Source of the DNA: Lentisphaerae bacterium GWF2_44_16
GTDB lineage: Bacteria; Verrucomicrobiota; Lentisphaeria; Victivallales; GWF2-45-14
Assembly: GCA_001803225.1 (NCBI GenBank)
Contig: MHBF01000076.1
Location: 1 to 36,003 of the forward strand
DNA: 36,003 nucleotides
Direction of reading: 5' to 3'
In this document: piece by piece, positions 1 to 8,137 of the stretch
Position numbering within the stretch: the stretch's first letter is position 1
How the letters are laid out: each line of letters opens with the position of its first letter
Program-made: the position numbers and the translations under genes
Notes under the pieces: model-generated
What the model was told of the DNA's origin: nothing
Databases searched by the model: none
Seen by the model: only the letters and a program-made list of their open reading frames with translations

Positions 1-233
1 GGGAATGACTAACCTCTGGTGTTCCAATTGTGTCGTCAGATGCAGTGTTGGGTAGCTATGTTGGGAAAGGATAAGCGCTGAAAGCATCTAAGTGCCAAGC
101 CCCCCCTGAGATTATATATCCCTCTTCGTAAGAAGACTGAAGGCTCGTTGAAGACTACAACGTTGATAGGCTGGAAGTGTAAGTACAGTAATGTATTCAG
201 CTTACCAGTACTAATAAGCCGTGCGGCTTAACC
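1..233 (+). rRNA. rrl: 23S ribosomal RNA, 3' end (partial)
   Basis: The stretch matches the conserved end of bacterial 23S rRNA: GATAAGCGCTGAAAGCATCT near position 70, CGTTGATAGGCTGGAAGTGT near 161, and the closing helix running into GTGCGGCTTAACC at about 221-233. The gene begins before the window. The end is placed by similarity to the E. coli 3' end and could be off by a few bases. About 96 bases of spacer separate it from 5S. I see no tRNA in that spacer. Confidence 0.96.
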
Positions 234-329
234 GCCTTTTTTTCCAGATACCTCTAAAGGGCGTTTGGAAAAAAGTTGGAAAATTATAATCAAAAGTTGG
301 TTGTTGTCTATTCTTCTTTATCTTTATAT

Positions 330-445
330 TTCCGGTGCCCATAGCGAGGCTGAAACACCCGTTCCCATCCCGAACACGGCCGTTAAGCGCCTCAGCGGCG
401 ATGGTACTGCATATTTGACTGTGGGAGAGTAGCACGGTGCCGGGA
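330..445 (+). rRNA. rrf: 5S ribosomal RNA
   Basis: A complete 5S rRNA of about 116 nt. The conserved core CCCATCCCGAACACGGCCGT (364-383) and the GGGAGAGTAG segment (423-432) are present. The terminal helix closes without a bulge: 330-339 pairs with 436-445, allowing G-U pairs. It ends nine bases before the terminator stem, which makes it the last gene of the rRNA operon. Confidence 0.97.
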
Positions 446-453
446 TTTTTTTT

Positions 454-490
454 AAGACGGACAATTGTTATCAATTGTCCGTCTTTTTTT
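454..490 (+). terminator. Intrinsic terminator of the rRNA operon
   Basis: A perfect 14-bp stem (AAGACGGACAATTG, 454-467, with its complement at 472-485), a 4-nt loop TTAT and a run of T to 490. It lies directly after 5S and ends the rRNA transcript before the regulator promoter at 594. Confidence 0.95.
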
Positions 491-593
491 GTGCCTGATG
501 ACACAAAACTGCTAAAATAGATCTGCGCAATTTGACCTCTACTGTCAATGTTCAGGATTAATAAAAAAAAACAGTAAATTCCTCAAAAGAATA

Positions 594-622
594 TTGACAG
601 CAAATTGTTATAGTGTTATAAT
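594..622 (+). promoter_or_regulatory. Consensus sigma-70 promoter of the GntR/LacI regulator
   Basis: TTGACA at 594-599, a 17-nt spacer and TATAAT at 617-622: a perfect match to the vegetative consensus. Transcription should start near 629. This decides the start of the following gene. The reading frame is open back to the TTG of the -35 box, but a message starting at about 629 can only use ATG 651 or later. Confidence 0.85.
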
Positions 623-637
623 TATGTGTAACAATTT
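602..637. promoter_or_regulatory. Inverted-repeat operator over the -10 box
   Basis: A perfect 9-bp inverted repeat, AAATTGTTA (602-610) and TAACAATTT (629-637), separated by 18 bases. Its arms flank the -10 hexamer and the expected transcription start. A dimeric GntR-type repressor bound here would block polymerase, so autoregulation by the gene just downstream is the simplest reading. The repeat is seen directly; the protein that binds it is inferred. Confidence 0.6.
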
Positions 638-650
638 ACTGGATATACCA

Positions 651-1667
651 ATGCTTAAGATGCTTCGATACAATCAGACTAAGTTGAATATACTTCATCA
701 AATTGCTGATTTGAGCCTGCAAGTTGGCGATGCCTTACCGACGGAAAGACGAATGGCTTCGGAATTCGGCATAAGTATGGGAACTTTGCGCAGGGCACTT
801 GGAGAGTTGGAAGTGCAAGGGATCATTGAAAAACATCAGGGAAGCGGGAACACTTTGCTGAAAAGTATAAAAAATGGCGGAGAACGAAATAAAATAGCTT
901 TGATTTATATCAAACGTATTGAATTTGAAGAAGTCCTGCCAAATATGAGAGCGCTTGAATTGTATTTGAATGAACGTGGTATTGATATTGAATATATTCC
1001 GGTGATACGCTTTGATGATGAATTGATTAAGGTGTTGGAGAAATGTTTTGCAGTTTTAATAACAGGCTGGATAGACGAAAATTGGATTAAAAATTTGCAA
1101 TTATTGAATAAGCCAATGATTGCGATCGGCTCACATAAATATTCAGATATCTTGCCGTTTGTAAGTTATGACTGGAAAGGAGCAAGTTCGATATTAACGG
1201 GAAAATTGATTCAGCGGAATGCTAAACGTATCGGTTTGCTGAATGCAGCGCAGCGATATTATCCGTCATCACTTATTTATGAAGGGTACAGGGGAGAACT
1301 TCTCAAGGCCGGATTGGAGCTTGATAATGACATGGTAATCTGGGTAGAAAAAGAGAATTATTACGAAAAAGTTAAAAAATTCATCATCGAACAAGTTCCT
1401 AAACTTGATTCTATCGTTATGGAGCTTGGTTTATATCTGCCCTTTTTAGCATTATGCTGGGAATTGGGAGTGACACCGGATAAAAAGCTTGCGGTAATTG
1501 GAAACCCGGAAGACAATTATCAAAGAGCTTTTTTCGGAGGAAATATTCTTTGGGCGGCTTTTGAAAGAAATACTTATATTGCGGGTGCGGAGTTTTTTCT
1601 GGAAGCTTTGCGGCATAAAACAAAATTCAAAGGGGAATATTTAGTAAAAGCTATAGCTTTTGAATGA
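651..1667 (+). CDS. GntR-type DNA-binding / LacI-type sensor chimeric transcription regulator
   Basis: A 338-residue regulator. Residues about 5-70 form a GntR winged helix-turn-helix (LPTERRMASEFGISMGTLRR, then the wing GIIEKHQGSGN). The rest resembles the periplasmic-binding-protein fold of LacI regulators, starting at KIALIYIK. Such chimeras usually sense a sugar and control neighbouring carbohydrate genes. The start is ATG 651 because the upstream frame runs through the promoter. No clear Shine-Dalgarno sequence is visible and the leader is only about 22 nt. It is followed after 34 bases by the pseudopilin and then the secreted glycosidase-like gene on the same strand, so these are its likely targets. 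The ligand is unknown. The C-terminal part is shorter and more divergent than in typical LacI proteins. Confidence 0.85.
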   Translation: MLKMLRYNQTKLNILHQIADLSLQVGDALPTERRMASEFGISMGTLRRALGELEVQGIIEKHQGSGNTLLKSIKNGGERNKIALIYIKRIEFEEVLPNMRALELYLNERGIDIEYIPVIRFDDELIKVLEKCFAVLITGWIDENWIKNLQLLNKPMIAIGSHKYSDILPFVSYDWKGASSILTGKLIQRNAKRIGLLNAAQRYYPSSLIYEGYRGELLKAGLELDNDMVIWVEKENYYEKVKKFIIEQVPKLDSIVMELGLYLPFLALCWELGVTPDKKLAVIGNPEDNYQRAFFGGNILWAAFERNTYIAGAEFFLEALRHKTKFKGEYLVKAIAFE

Positions 1668-1701
1668 TGGAGAAAATTACAAGCACAAATGAGGAGATGG
1701 G

Positions 1702-2451
1702 ATGAAAAGGAAAAAATACAAGGATGATGGATATATTGCAGGGATATGCAGAATTTTTACGATAATTGAACTCTTGGTTGTGATTTCAATAATCGTCATT
1801 CTTGTAAGTATCCTGCTTCCGGCATTAGGTAAAGCTAAAGCTGTTGCCTATAGAACCAGTTGTGCTGGAAATCTGAAAAATGTCTCATGGGCGATGCTGG
1901 AATATACAACGGACAATAATTCATCTTTCATACCTGTATCTTATCTGGCAGGTCTAGGCTGGGAGCCTGGTGTTCTTGAGGGCGTATGGACATGGGGAGT
2001 CGGTTTTCGCGATGGCCTTTATGTTAAGAATAATAAGATATATGTTTGTCCGGCTGTTCAGAAGCAGACAACTGAAACCAGAAAGGGGTATCTTTCTGAT
2101 CTGATAAAGTACCCCAATATAAATTCACGATATCAATATGTCTGTTATGGTTATAACATGTATTATATAGGTTCAAGTGTGTCAGCAGGAACATTGCCAG
2201 ATTATTTACCTGCGAAAATAAACCAAATTGCCAAACCGTCAGAAACAATTCTCTCTGCTGATACTGATGCTGTCTACAGACTCGGTGTCCCTACAGTATC
2301 GTCAAGTTATTCAAACATTCTTGATGTACACTCGGACAGCGCTAATGTGCTGTGGGTTGACGGACATGTTAATTCGCGTAAACAGGCACGGTATAACTTG
2401 TGCTGGGGGCCCAATAATGCTACCGCCAGGCAGTATTTTGATAGAAACTGA
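1702..2451 (+). CDS. Type II secretion/type IV pilin-like protein with H-X9-DG motif
   Basis: A 249-residue pseudopilin. The N-terminal class III leader plus hydrophobic helix (about 19-42, FTIIELLVVISIIVILVSIL) has the conserved Glu23 at +5. Near the C-terminus is His210 followed by nine residues and Asp220-Gly221, the H-X9-DG signature of prepilin-type proteins that are strongly expanded in Lentisphaerota and Planctomycetota. Oddly, the residue before the predicted cleavage site is Ile18, not the usual Gly, so cleavage by a prepilin peptidase is uncertain. Shine-Dalgarno GAGGAG (1691-1696) sits 5 nt before the ATG. It lies between a sugar regulator and a secreted glycosidase-like protein, which suggests a role at the cell surface in handling that polysaccharide. 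That role is an inference. Confidence 0.85.
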   Translation: MKRKKYKDDGYIAGICRIFTIIELLVVISIIVILVSILLPALGKAKAVAYRTSCAGNLKNVSWAMLEYTTDNNSSFIPVSYLAGLGWEPGVLEGVWTWGVGFRDGLYVKNNKIYVCPAVQKQTTETRKGYLSDLIKYPNINSRYQYVCYGYNMYYIGSSVSAGTLPDYLPAKINQIAKPSETILSADTDAVYRLGVPTVSSSYSNILDVHSDSANVLWVDGHVNSRKQARYNLCWGPNNATARQYFDRN

Positions 2452-2474
2452 AATAAAAATTCATGGAGATGAGA

Positions 2475-5375
2475 ATGCTTGAAAAAATTATGGCATCTGT
2501 TTTAACCGCCGGTGTTATTATCGCGTCCGGGGCCGCCAATACAATTGAGCAAGCACCTGAAATAAAATTTCAGCGCACTGAAGTAATTTCTTCATTGGAA
2601 ATAGGAAAACGTCATAGAGCGACAAAGGAACCGCTTATCTACGCACGAATACAGCCCTATGACCTTTACAGTAATTACCTGCACAAATGGATTGACCGTC
2701 CGCTTTTCATTAACAGGGAATGGCGTGAAACGCAGGAAGGCAGAGATAGTGGGTTCTTGAAAGATATACAAATAGCAAAAGAATACGGTGTTGATGGTTT
2801 TACAATGCTTGGAAATGCCTATAAAAATAGATTTCAGAATTATCTGAAAATACTTGAGAGAAAACGGCCTGAAAATTTCAGCTTTATGCCTGGCCTGGCC
2901 TGGGGAGGGATATCCTATGAACGATTTCTGGAAAATGCAAAACTGGGCCTTCAAAGTAAATATTCACCACGCATAAACGGCAAAGTTCCATTTTTTTCAT
3001 ACAGCAACATGCCTCTTCCTGAGATCCTCAAGATTCGAGAAAAACTTGCAGAAGACGGCTGTAAAGAAATTCTTCTCTTCTGCGATATCTGGTTCAACGC
3101 GTTCTCTGAATACAACAATGAAAAGAAGCTTTCCAATGAGACTGTTTCAACAATGGAGGCAGGACTTAGGGAAAAACTTGATGTTGTTGATGGGGTTATT
3201 CTGACTAATTATCATATGCACCGGAATCCTCTGGGCGATTATACTCTCTCCAAAAAATTTTATTTTGAGATGGATAAAAATTATGTTGCGCCTTTGCTCG
3301 AAAAAGTTTATGACGAAGAAAAAAATAAGGAAAAACTACTGGGCTTTAATGTGCGTCACGGATATTTGAATCATATGGCCGGTACCAACGAGGCTGAACA
3401 TGGTACGGAGCAGTTGAGACAGGCGATGGATACGGCGTTGTTGTTCAATCCTGATATAATATCTCTGGTTGAGTGGAACGAAGCCAATGAAAATACGAGT
3501 TTCCAACCTACGGTTTATAATTCAAAATCCTTGCAACGCATTATAAAATTCTATGCATGCAAAATGAAAAATGTACAGTTGAGCCCGAATGAAGGCGATA
3601 ATCTGAACATTCCCAACTTAATTGTATCAAGCCGTCAAGTGTTGCAGTTAGGTGAAAAATATAGGATTGAACTGCTTAACGTTCCGGATTGTGAAAATGA
3701 AAAATCTTATACAGTTCAATTGACGCTCAGAGATGAAAACGGGAAAATTATCAGAAGTTTTGAACCTGATGCCTTCATGTCAAAAAAACTGACTGCTATA
3801 ACATATACTTTGCCTTCAGAACAGTTCACGGGATTGATGGCGGTGCTTCCTGAACTGACGATTATAAATGAAACCGGTGTGAAAACTCAATTTACAAGTT
3901 TGCAATACACACGTCTCGTTCCATCATTTTGTCTGAATTTCAAGGAAGTACGGCAACCGCTCAGGGATTTGCTGTTTCCTGAAAAAAGTAGCTTTGAGCT
4001 CGTAAATATGGAGGCGGATGGTCTTGTTAATCTAAATGGGGCTATTGTTTCTCCTGAAGTTCTGAACTCAGTAGAAATACTTGATAATGAAGACGAAGTT
4101 TTTGCAGTTGATCCTTGCAATGAATACAATACTCAGGATAACTATTTATTTCTGGCTGGTTTTTCGACGAAGAAAACAGGACAGAGAAATTTAAAAATAG
4201 AAATTGACGGCGTTAATGATTTTGACTTCAAGGCGTGGAGTTATCCCTATGCCGGTTTCGGCAGTTGGGAAAATAAAAATAATACAGTCAAGGGAAAGTT
4301 TATCTTCTTTGGTGATGGAATTAAATTTCTGCTGGTCATTCCGAAAAATCATCAGAAAAACGCAGAAATCAAATTTGATGTTGAGGGGCTGGGAAAATTT
4401 AAATTCTCTATTGGCGATATAACGGCAAAAAGGAAAATGGGACTTGAATTGCCGGAGTTCACATCCTTTCAAATTGAGCTTATGAACAAACTTGCGGACC
4501 ATCCATTTCTGCTTAAATGTAACAATTTAAAATTTTCTGCTGAAGTAAATTCAGAATCTCCCGTTCCGTGTTTTCAGATGCGGGCGATTAGCGGATCCGG
4601 CAAAATATACCGTTCAAAGCCTCTCTTCCCTGTTAAACTCAGTGAGGAAAAGCAAAAAGTCAATATTTTTTCATGTACATCAGGACGTTCAGTCCCTGTA
4701 GATGTGTCGGTGAAGGAAATCGTTGACATAAATTATGCTTTTACTCCGGAATATGGTAATATCCTGCGTGATTTGAAAAATTCCTTTTTTGACGCTAAAC
4801 TCGGGGGAGGGTTTAAATATCTTGACCCCTTTAGAATAGGAAACCTGCCGGAAAATGTCACTAATACCTCGCCCAAATGGATTAAATCCGGCGCAGAGTG
4901 GATACTGAACTTTGACGGGAAGGGTAATTATCTGGTTTTTCCGCCCGGAACAATTCCCAATGGTTCTTTCACTCTGGAGTTCGAGTGTAAAACTGACTCG
5001 AAAGAGAACCAGGTGTTATTCAGGCATTACAGTTACAGGCCGGGTTCTATTTTGCTGTATATAATTGATGGAAAACTTCATGTTGAATTTGCGAGCATGG
5101 GAAGAAATTACAGTGAGAAACTCAATAAACTGAATGTGAAACTTGATTTTCCGTTGGGAAAATGGGTAAAGGTGAAGATAAGCTACAATTTGCAAACTTT
5201 GACTTTCGAAGTGGATGGGAAAATACAAAAAATTCCATTCAATCTACGGGCGGCGAAAATGACGGCTTCAATTTTTGGCGGCTTCTCTTCTAAAGACACT
5301 GATATCACTGGGAAAAATCTTAAATTCTTTCAGGGAGATTTACGTTCACTGCATATAAGACATAATGCAGAATGA
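2475..5375 (+). CDS. Secreted GH71/GH99-like protein with C-terminal LamG-type domain
   Basis: A large exported protein of 966 residues. The chosen start is the third in-frame ATG (2475): GGAG at 2465-2468 is correctly spaced for it, and an N-terminal signal peptide follows directly (hydrophobic ASVLTAGVIIASGAA). Residues about 50-370 resemble the TIM-barrel domain of GH71/GH99-type glycosidases: YARIQPYDLYSNY near the start, EYGVDGFTML, SFMPGLAWGG, and the distal segment IISLVEWNEANENTSF. Residues about 800-966 look like a concanavalin-type LamG sandwich (SFTLEFECKTD, GKWVKVKISYN, GGFSSKDTDI), often used to bind sugars. The middle is beta-rich and unassigned. It ends a module of regulator, pseudopilin and enzyme. 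Substrate and activity are not proven; the glycosidase call is moderate. Confidence 0.6.
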   Translation: MLEKIMASVLTAGVIIASGAANTIEQAPEIKFQRTEVISSLEIGKRHRATKEPLIYARIQPYDLYSNYLHKWIDRPLFINREWRETQEGRDSGFLKDIQIAKEYGVDGFTMLGNAYKNRFQNYLKILERKRPENFSFMPGLAWGGISYERFLENAKLGLQSKYSPRINGKVPFFSYSNMPLPEILKIREKLAEDGCKEILLFCDIWFNAFSEYNNEKKLSNETVSTMEAGLREKLDVVDGVILTNYHMHRNPLGDYTLSKKFYFEMDKNYVAPLLEKVYDEEKNKEKLLGFNVRHGYLNHMAGTNEAEHGTEQLRQAMDTALLFNPDIISLVEWNEANENTSFQPTVYNSKSLQRIIKFYACKMKNVQLSPNEGDNLNIPNLIVSSRQVLQLGEKYRIELLNVPDCENEKSYTVQLTLRDENGKIIRSFEPDAFMSKKLTAITYTLPSEQFTGLMAVLPELTIINETGVKTQFTSLQYTRLVPSFCLNFKEVRQPLRDLLFPEKSSFELVNMEADGLVNLNGAIVSPEVLNSVEILDNEDEVFAVDPCNEYNTQDNYLFLAGFSTKKTGQRNLKIEIDGVNDFDFKAWSYPYAGFGSWENKNNTVKGKFIFFGDGIKFLLVIPKNHQKNAEIKFDVEGLGKFKFSIGDITAKRKMGLELPEFTSFQIELMNKLADHPFLLKCNNLKFSAEVNSESPVPCFQMRAISGSGKIYRSKPLFPVKLSEEKQKVNIFSCTSGRSVPVDVSVKEIVDINYAFTPEYGNILRDLKNSFFDAKLGGGFKYLDPFRIGNLPENVTNTSPKWIKSGAEWILNFDGKGNYLVFPPGTIPNGSFTLEFECKTDSKENQVLFRHYSYRPGSILLYIIDGKLHVEFASMGRNYSEKLNKLNVKLDFPLGKWVKVKISYNLQTLTFEVDGKIQKIPFNLRAAKMTASIFGGFSSKDTDITGKNLKFFQGDLRSLHIRHNAE

Positions 5376-5384
5376 GTTTTAAAT

Positions 5385-5501
5385 TCATTCATTGATACTT
5401 TTGATGTCGCTTTTGAGTTCCTGCAAAAAAACAGCATATTTGAGGAATTCTTCGGAATAAAGATTCTTTGCAAATTTCTCTTTGGCATTTTCACCGGACA
5501 T
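5385..5501 (-). CDS. Possible small reading frame after the AraC regulator (38 aa)
   Basis: Just downstream of the AraC stop codon on the minus strand is a reading frame in the same phase, with a protein-like composition. ATG is at 5501-5499, then 38 codons (MSGENAKEKFAKNL to SDIKSINE), then TGA at 5387-5385. The predicted peptide is amphipathic, lysine- and glutamate-rich and probably helical. No good Shine-Dalgarno sequence precedes the ATG. It may be an unannotated small gene, a stop-codon remnant of a longer AraC protein, or chance. The continuous in-frame coding character after the stop is what can be seen. Confidence 0.3.
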   Translation of the reverse strand: MSGENAKEKFAKNLYSEEFLKYAVFLQELKSDIKSINE

Positions 5502-5528
5502 TCGTTTGTGTAATGGGCGGAAATCTGC

Positions 5529-6410
5529 TTATTCAGGTTTTGTGCATTTTTTCCGGTATTCGCCGGGCGGGCAGCCAATCATTTTTTTGAAGAGCCTGTT
5601 GAAATAACTCAGATCATTGAAACCAGATTCGTATGCTATCGAAAAAATTTTATCATCGGAATTCCGAAGTTTCCAGAGGGCCGCCTGCATCCTTTTCTGT
5701 ATCAGATATTCATAAAGAGTTTTTCCTGTACGCAATTTGAAAAAACGGCAGAAATAATTCGGGCAGAGACCCGCGTGTTTCGCCACCTTTTCAAGACTCA
5801 GTGCCTCCCTGTAATTTTTATCAATGTATTTTTTAATTTTTTCCATCACAGGATTAGCGTCTGCCGAGGCGCTGATGAGTCCGGAACTCATTATCCGCCT
5901 GGCACATTCTATCAGAAAAATTCTGAAATAACCGGCGGCTGCCTCGTAAGCCCCGGCCTTTTTCTCTTTTAATTCTCTTTCAATCGCAAAAAGTTGAGCT
6001 CTGAGATGCTCCATGTCTTCAAATTCTATGCGAAGCAGTCTGTTAAAATGATTTTTGAGTATGCCGTGGAGCGGAATGAAATTCATCAGGGCGTTCTGAA
6101 TTTCAGGAGGAAGCGGCGGGAGAGTGAATTTTTCCGGGTCAATATATATATTCATTATTTCCATGTCGTCACTGTCGGTCACGATGCTGTGTTTCTCTCC
6201 GCAATATGTAATTGCCGCCGATTTTCCAGCTTCCTTAAAACGGGAAGTTTCCATCTGGTGAAAGCCTTTTCCCCTGAAAATAACACTTATAAGAACAAGG
6301 TCGACAGAATGCATCCGCGCTTTCAAGTTCACATAATGTGGAAAATACTCTACGGCAAACCCTATTTTGTCAACAGGCGCAAAATGTTTCTTTCTTGCAA
6401 TTCCATGCAT
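5529..6410 (-). CDS. AraC-family transcription regulator
   Basis: A 293-residue activator-type regulator. The C-terminal ~100 residues hold the two helix-turn-helix units of AraC/XylS: LSLEKVAKHAGLCPNYFCRF and then IFSIAYESGFNDLSYFNRLF, ending PPGEYRKK. The N-terminal ~150 residues are a cupin-like sensing domain (HSVDLVLISVIFRGKGFHQM). It is transcribed divergently from the URO-D-family gene at 6499, which is the likely target, from an 88-base intergenic region that contains an imperfect inverted repeat. A weak AGGA lies about ten bases upstream of the start. Ligand unknown. Confidence 0.9.
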   Translation of the reverse strand: MHGIARKKHFAPVDKIGFAVEYFPHYVNLKARMHSVDLVLISVIFRGKGFHQMETSRFKEAGKSAAITYCGEKHSIVTDSDDMEIMNIYIDPEKFTLPPLPPEIQNALMNFIPLHGILKNHFNRLLRIEFEDMEHLRAQLFAIERELKEKKAGAYEAAAGYFRIFLIECARRIMSSGLISASADANPVMEKIKKYIDKNYREALSLEKVAKHAGLCPNYFCRFFKLRTGKTLYEYLIQKRMQAALWKLRNSDDKIFSIAYESGFNDLSYFNRLFKKMIGCPPGEYRKKCTKPE

Positions 6411-6415
6411 AAAAA

Positions 6416-6441
6416 TTAATCCTGTCCTTATTTCAGGTTAA
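6416..6441. promoter_or_regulatory. Imperfect inverted repeat in the AraC/URO-D intergenic region
   Basis: TTAATCCTG (6416-6424) and CAGGTTAA (6434-6441) are near-complementary arms separated by nine bases. They lie right next to the AraC start and in front of the divergent gene. This could be an operator for the regulator, but it is short and AT-rich and no clear promoter is visible with it. Confidence 0.3.
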
Positions 6442-6498
6442 TATAGTCCACTTTTTATAAAAAATTTAGTGTATTATTAATAAAAAGGAGCTTTATTT

Positions 6499-7479
6499 AT
6501 GAATACCCGTGAAAGATTTCAGAATGTGCTGAATTTTAAATCAGTGGACAGGCTTCCCGTAATCGAATGGGCTTCCTGGTGGAGTAAAACTCTTGAAAGG
6601 TGGCAATCCGAGGGGCTTCCTGCAATGGAAAACCGAGACACGATGAAATATTTCAATCTTGATCTGCATTATCAGGACTGGATAAGGCCGGCAGCGGCAT
6701 CTTTGCCCAAGACTCAGGAAAGCGGAAAAGGGATTATTGAATCTGCGGATGATTACCTGGCAATTAAAAAACATTTGTATCCAAATATCGCGGTAAAAGA
6801 GGATCTATGGAGAAAATTGGCTCTGGAACAGAGTTCAGGAAATGCCGCGGTATGGTTCTCATTGGAAGGTTTTTTCTGGTTTCCCCGGGTGCTTCTCGGA
6901 ATTGAAAGACATTTGTATTCCTTTTATGATGCTCCCGAACTTTTGCATATGATATCTGATGACATCTTGAAATTTCATATAAGCGTAATTGAACGAATAT
7001 GTTCTTTCTGCATTCCTGATTTCATGACATTCGCTGAGGATATGAGCTATAACAATGGCTCTATGATATCAAAGGAACTTTTTGACGTATTCATAAAACC
7101 ATATTATGAAAAACTTGTTCCTCTCCTACACGAAAAAGGAATTAAAGTGATAGTTGATTCGGATGGCTATATCGAAGAATTATGCGGATGGTTTTCGGAT
7201 ACGGGGGTTGACGGTTTTCTACCTCTTGAAAAAAATGCCGGATGCGATATTAATTCATTGAAGGAGAAATATCCCGGCAAAATTTTTATAGGGGCTTTTG
7301 ACAAAACAGTTATGCATCTTGGTGAAAAAGCTTTAAGAGATGAATTTGAGCGGCTTCTTCCTGCGGCGCGCAAAGGCGGTTTCATCATAAGCTGTGATCA
7401 TCAGACGCCGCCTGAAGTATCTCTTGAAGATTACAAACTCTATCTACGTATTTTCGATGAGTATTCCCGGAAGATTTAA
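6499..7479 (+). CDS. Uroporphyrinogen-decarboxylase-superfamily protein of unknown substrate
   Basis: A 326-residue protein with the URO-D/methyltransferase barrel pattern: start MNTRERFQNVLNFKSVDRLP, the strand DFMTFAEDMSYNNGSMIS, KGIKVIVDSDGYIEEL, and the end GGFIISCDHQTPPEVSLEDY. True uroporphyrinogen decarboxylases (HemE) begin differently. The zinc motif HxC used by corrinoid methyltransferases of this fold is replaced by a VDSDG segment, so neither role is supported. Such paralogues beside AraC regulators are common in PVC bacteria and their chemistry is largely unknown. AGGAG lies nine bases before the ATG. The gene ends five bases from the convergent receiver gene. Confidence 0.8.
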   Translation: MNTRERFQNVLNFKSVDRLPVIEWASWWSKTLERWQSEGLPAMENRDTMKYFNLDLHYQDWIRPAAASLPKTQESGKGIIESADDYLAIKKHLYPNIAVKEDLWRKLALEQSSGNAAVWFSLEGFFWFPRVLLGIERHLYSFYDAPELLHMISDDILKFHISVIERICSFCIPDFMTFAEDMSYNNGSMISKELFDVFIKPYYEKLVPLLHEKGIKVIVDSDGYIEELCGWFSDTGVDGFLPLEKNAGCDINSLKEKYPGKIFIGAFDKTVMHLGEKALRDEFERLLPAARKGGFIISCDHQTPPEVSLEDYKLYLRIFDEYSRKI

Positions 7480-7484
7480 GTGCT

Positions 7485-7925
7485 TTATCTGTTAAGAGAC
7501 GGGATCAGTTCATGTACTTTATCCATGAGCGCCTTGAAATCAATGGGCTTGAGAATGTAGCCGTTTATTCCGAGAGATATAACTTCCTTTATCACCGGCA
7601 CGTCGGTATTGCTTGAGCATACGAGTACGGGGGGGAGTTTATCATTGAAAACGCTCTTTGCCTTTTCCAGAAACTCGGTGCCGTTCATGACAGGCATTGA
7701 AAGATCTACGATTATCAGAGAAAATTTCTCCGCGCCATAAGCCGCAAGCAGGTCCAGCGCTTCCTGTCCGTTTTTGGCTTCATTGACTTTCAACCCCATC
7801 TTTTCAAGAAGCAGTTTGAAGTTGTGCCTTATAAGAAAGTAATCATCAATTACAAGGGCCACATGTTTTTGGTCTGTATCAAATTCTTCCTGTTCTTGAA
7901 TTTGAGAAATATAATTCTCACTCAT
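7485..7925 (-). CDS. Single-domain response regulator (CheY-like receiver)
   Basis: A 146-residue receiver domain with a 20-residue N-terminal extension and no output domain. Acidic pair Asp27-Asp28, phospho-acceptor Asp74 in IIVDLSMPVMNG, the switch serine in LVCSSNTD (about 104-105) and Lys126-Pro127 (YILKPID) are all present, so it should be phosphorylatable. It acts by protein-protein contact, for example on a motor, on twitching motility or in a phosphorelay. No kinase lies in the window. The only motility-type gene nearby is the tandem PilT ATPase at 8684, and a link is possible but unproven. Shine-Dalgarno GGAGG is five bases before the ATG. Confidence 0.9.
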   Translation of the reverse strand: MSENYISQIQEQEEFDTDQKHVALVIDDYFLIRHNFKLLLEKMGLKVNEAKNGQEALDLLAAYGAEKFSLIIVDLSMPVMNGTEFLEKAKSVFNDKLPPVLVCSSNTDVPVIKEVISLGINGYILKPIDFKALMDKVHELIPSLNR

Positions 7926-8137
7926 GAGAACCTCCAGCTATAACTATTCCGTTAAAATGAACTCAAAAAGACAAAAAGGGTATATTTTCCCCGATACCTT
8001 AAATTTATAAAAGCATTTTATATGCCACAGGAGGCGCAAGCAGGCAGAGCAATTTCCCGGAGGGATTTGCTTTCTAAAATTAGTATTTTCCAGCTGCTTA
8101 CTTGCAAGTAAGTTTCGTCTGCCTACTTTTTAAGTGC
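7926..8137. other. Gene-free region with palindromes between the receiver gene and dut
   Basis: No reading frame is convincing here. It holds GGTAT (7979-7983) paired with ATACC (7994-7998) in front of the receiver gene, and a perfect 16-bp palindrome CTTACTTGCAAGTAAG at 8097-8112 just beyond the dut stop codon. AGGCAGA (8043-8049) and TCTGCCT (8119-8125) form outer arms around the latter. None has a T-run that would make it a clear terminator. Confidence 0.45.

Noticed and set aside
234..329. tRNA gene in the 23S-5S spacer
   Set aside because: No cloverleaf arms or T-loop consensus can be found in the 96-base AT-rich spacer.
594..650. Upstream extension of the first regulator from the TTG at 594
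   Set aside because: That TTG is the -35 box of a perfect promoter; a message from it cannot contain this start codon.
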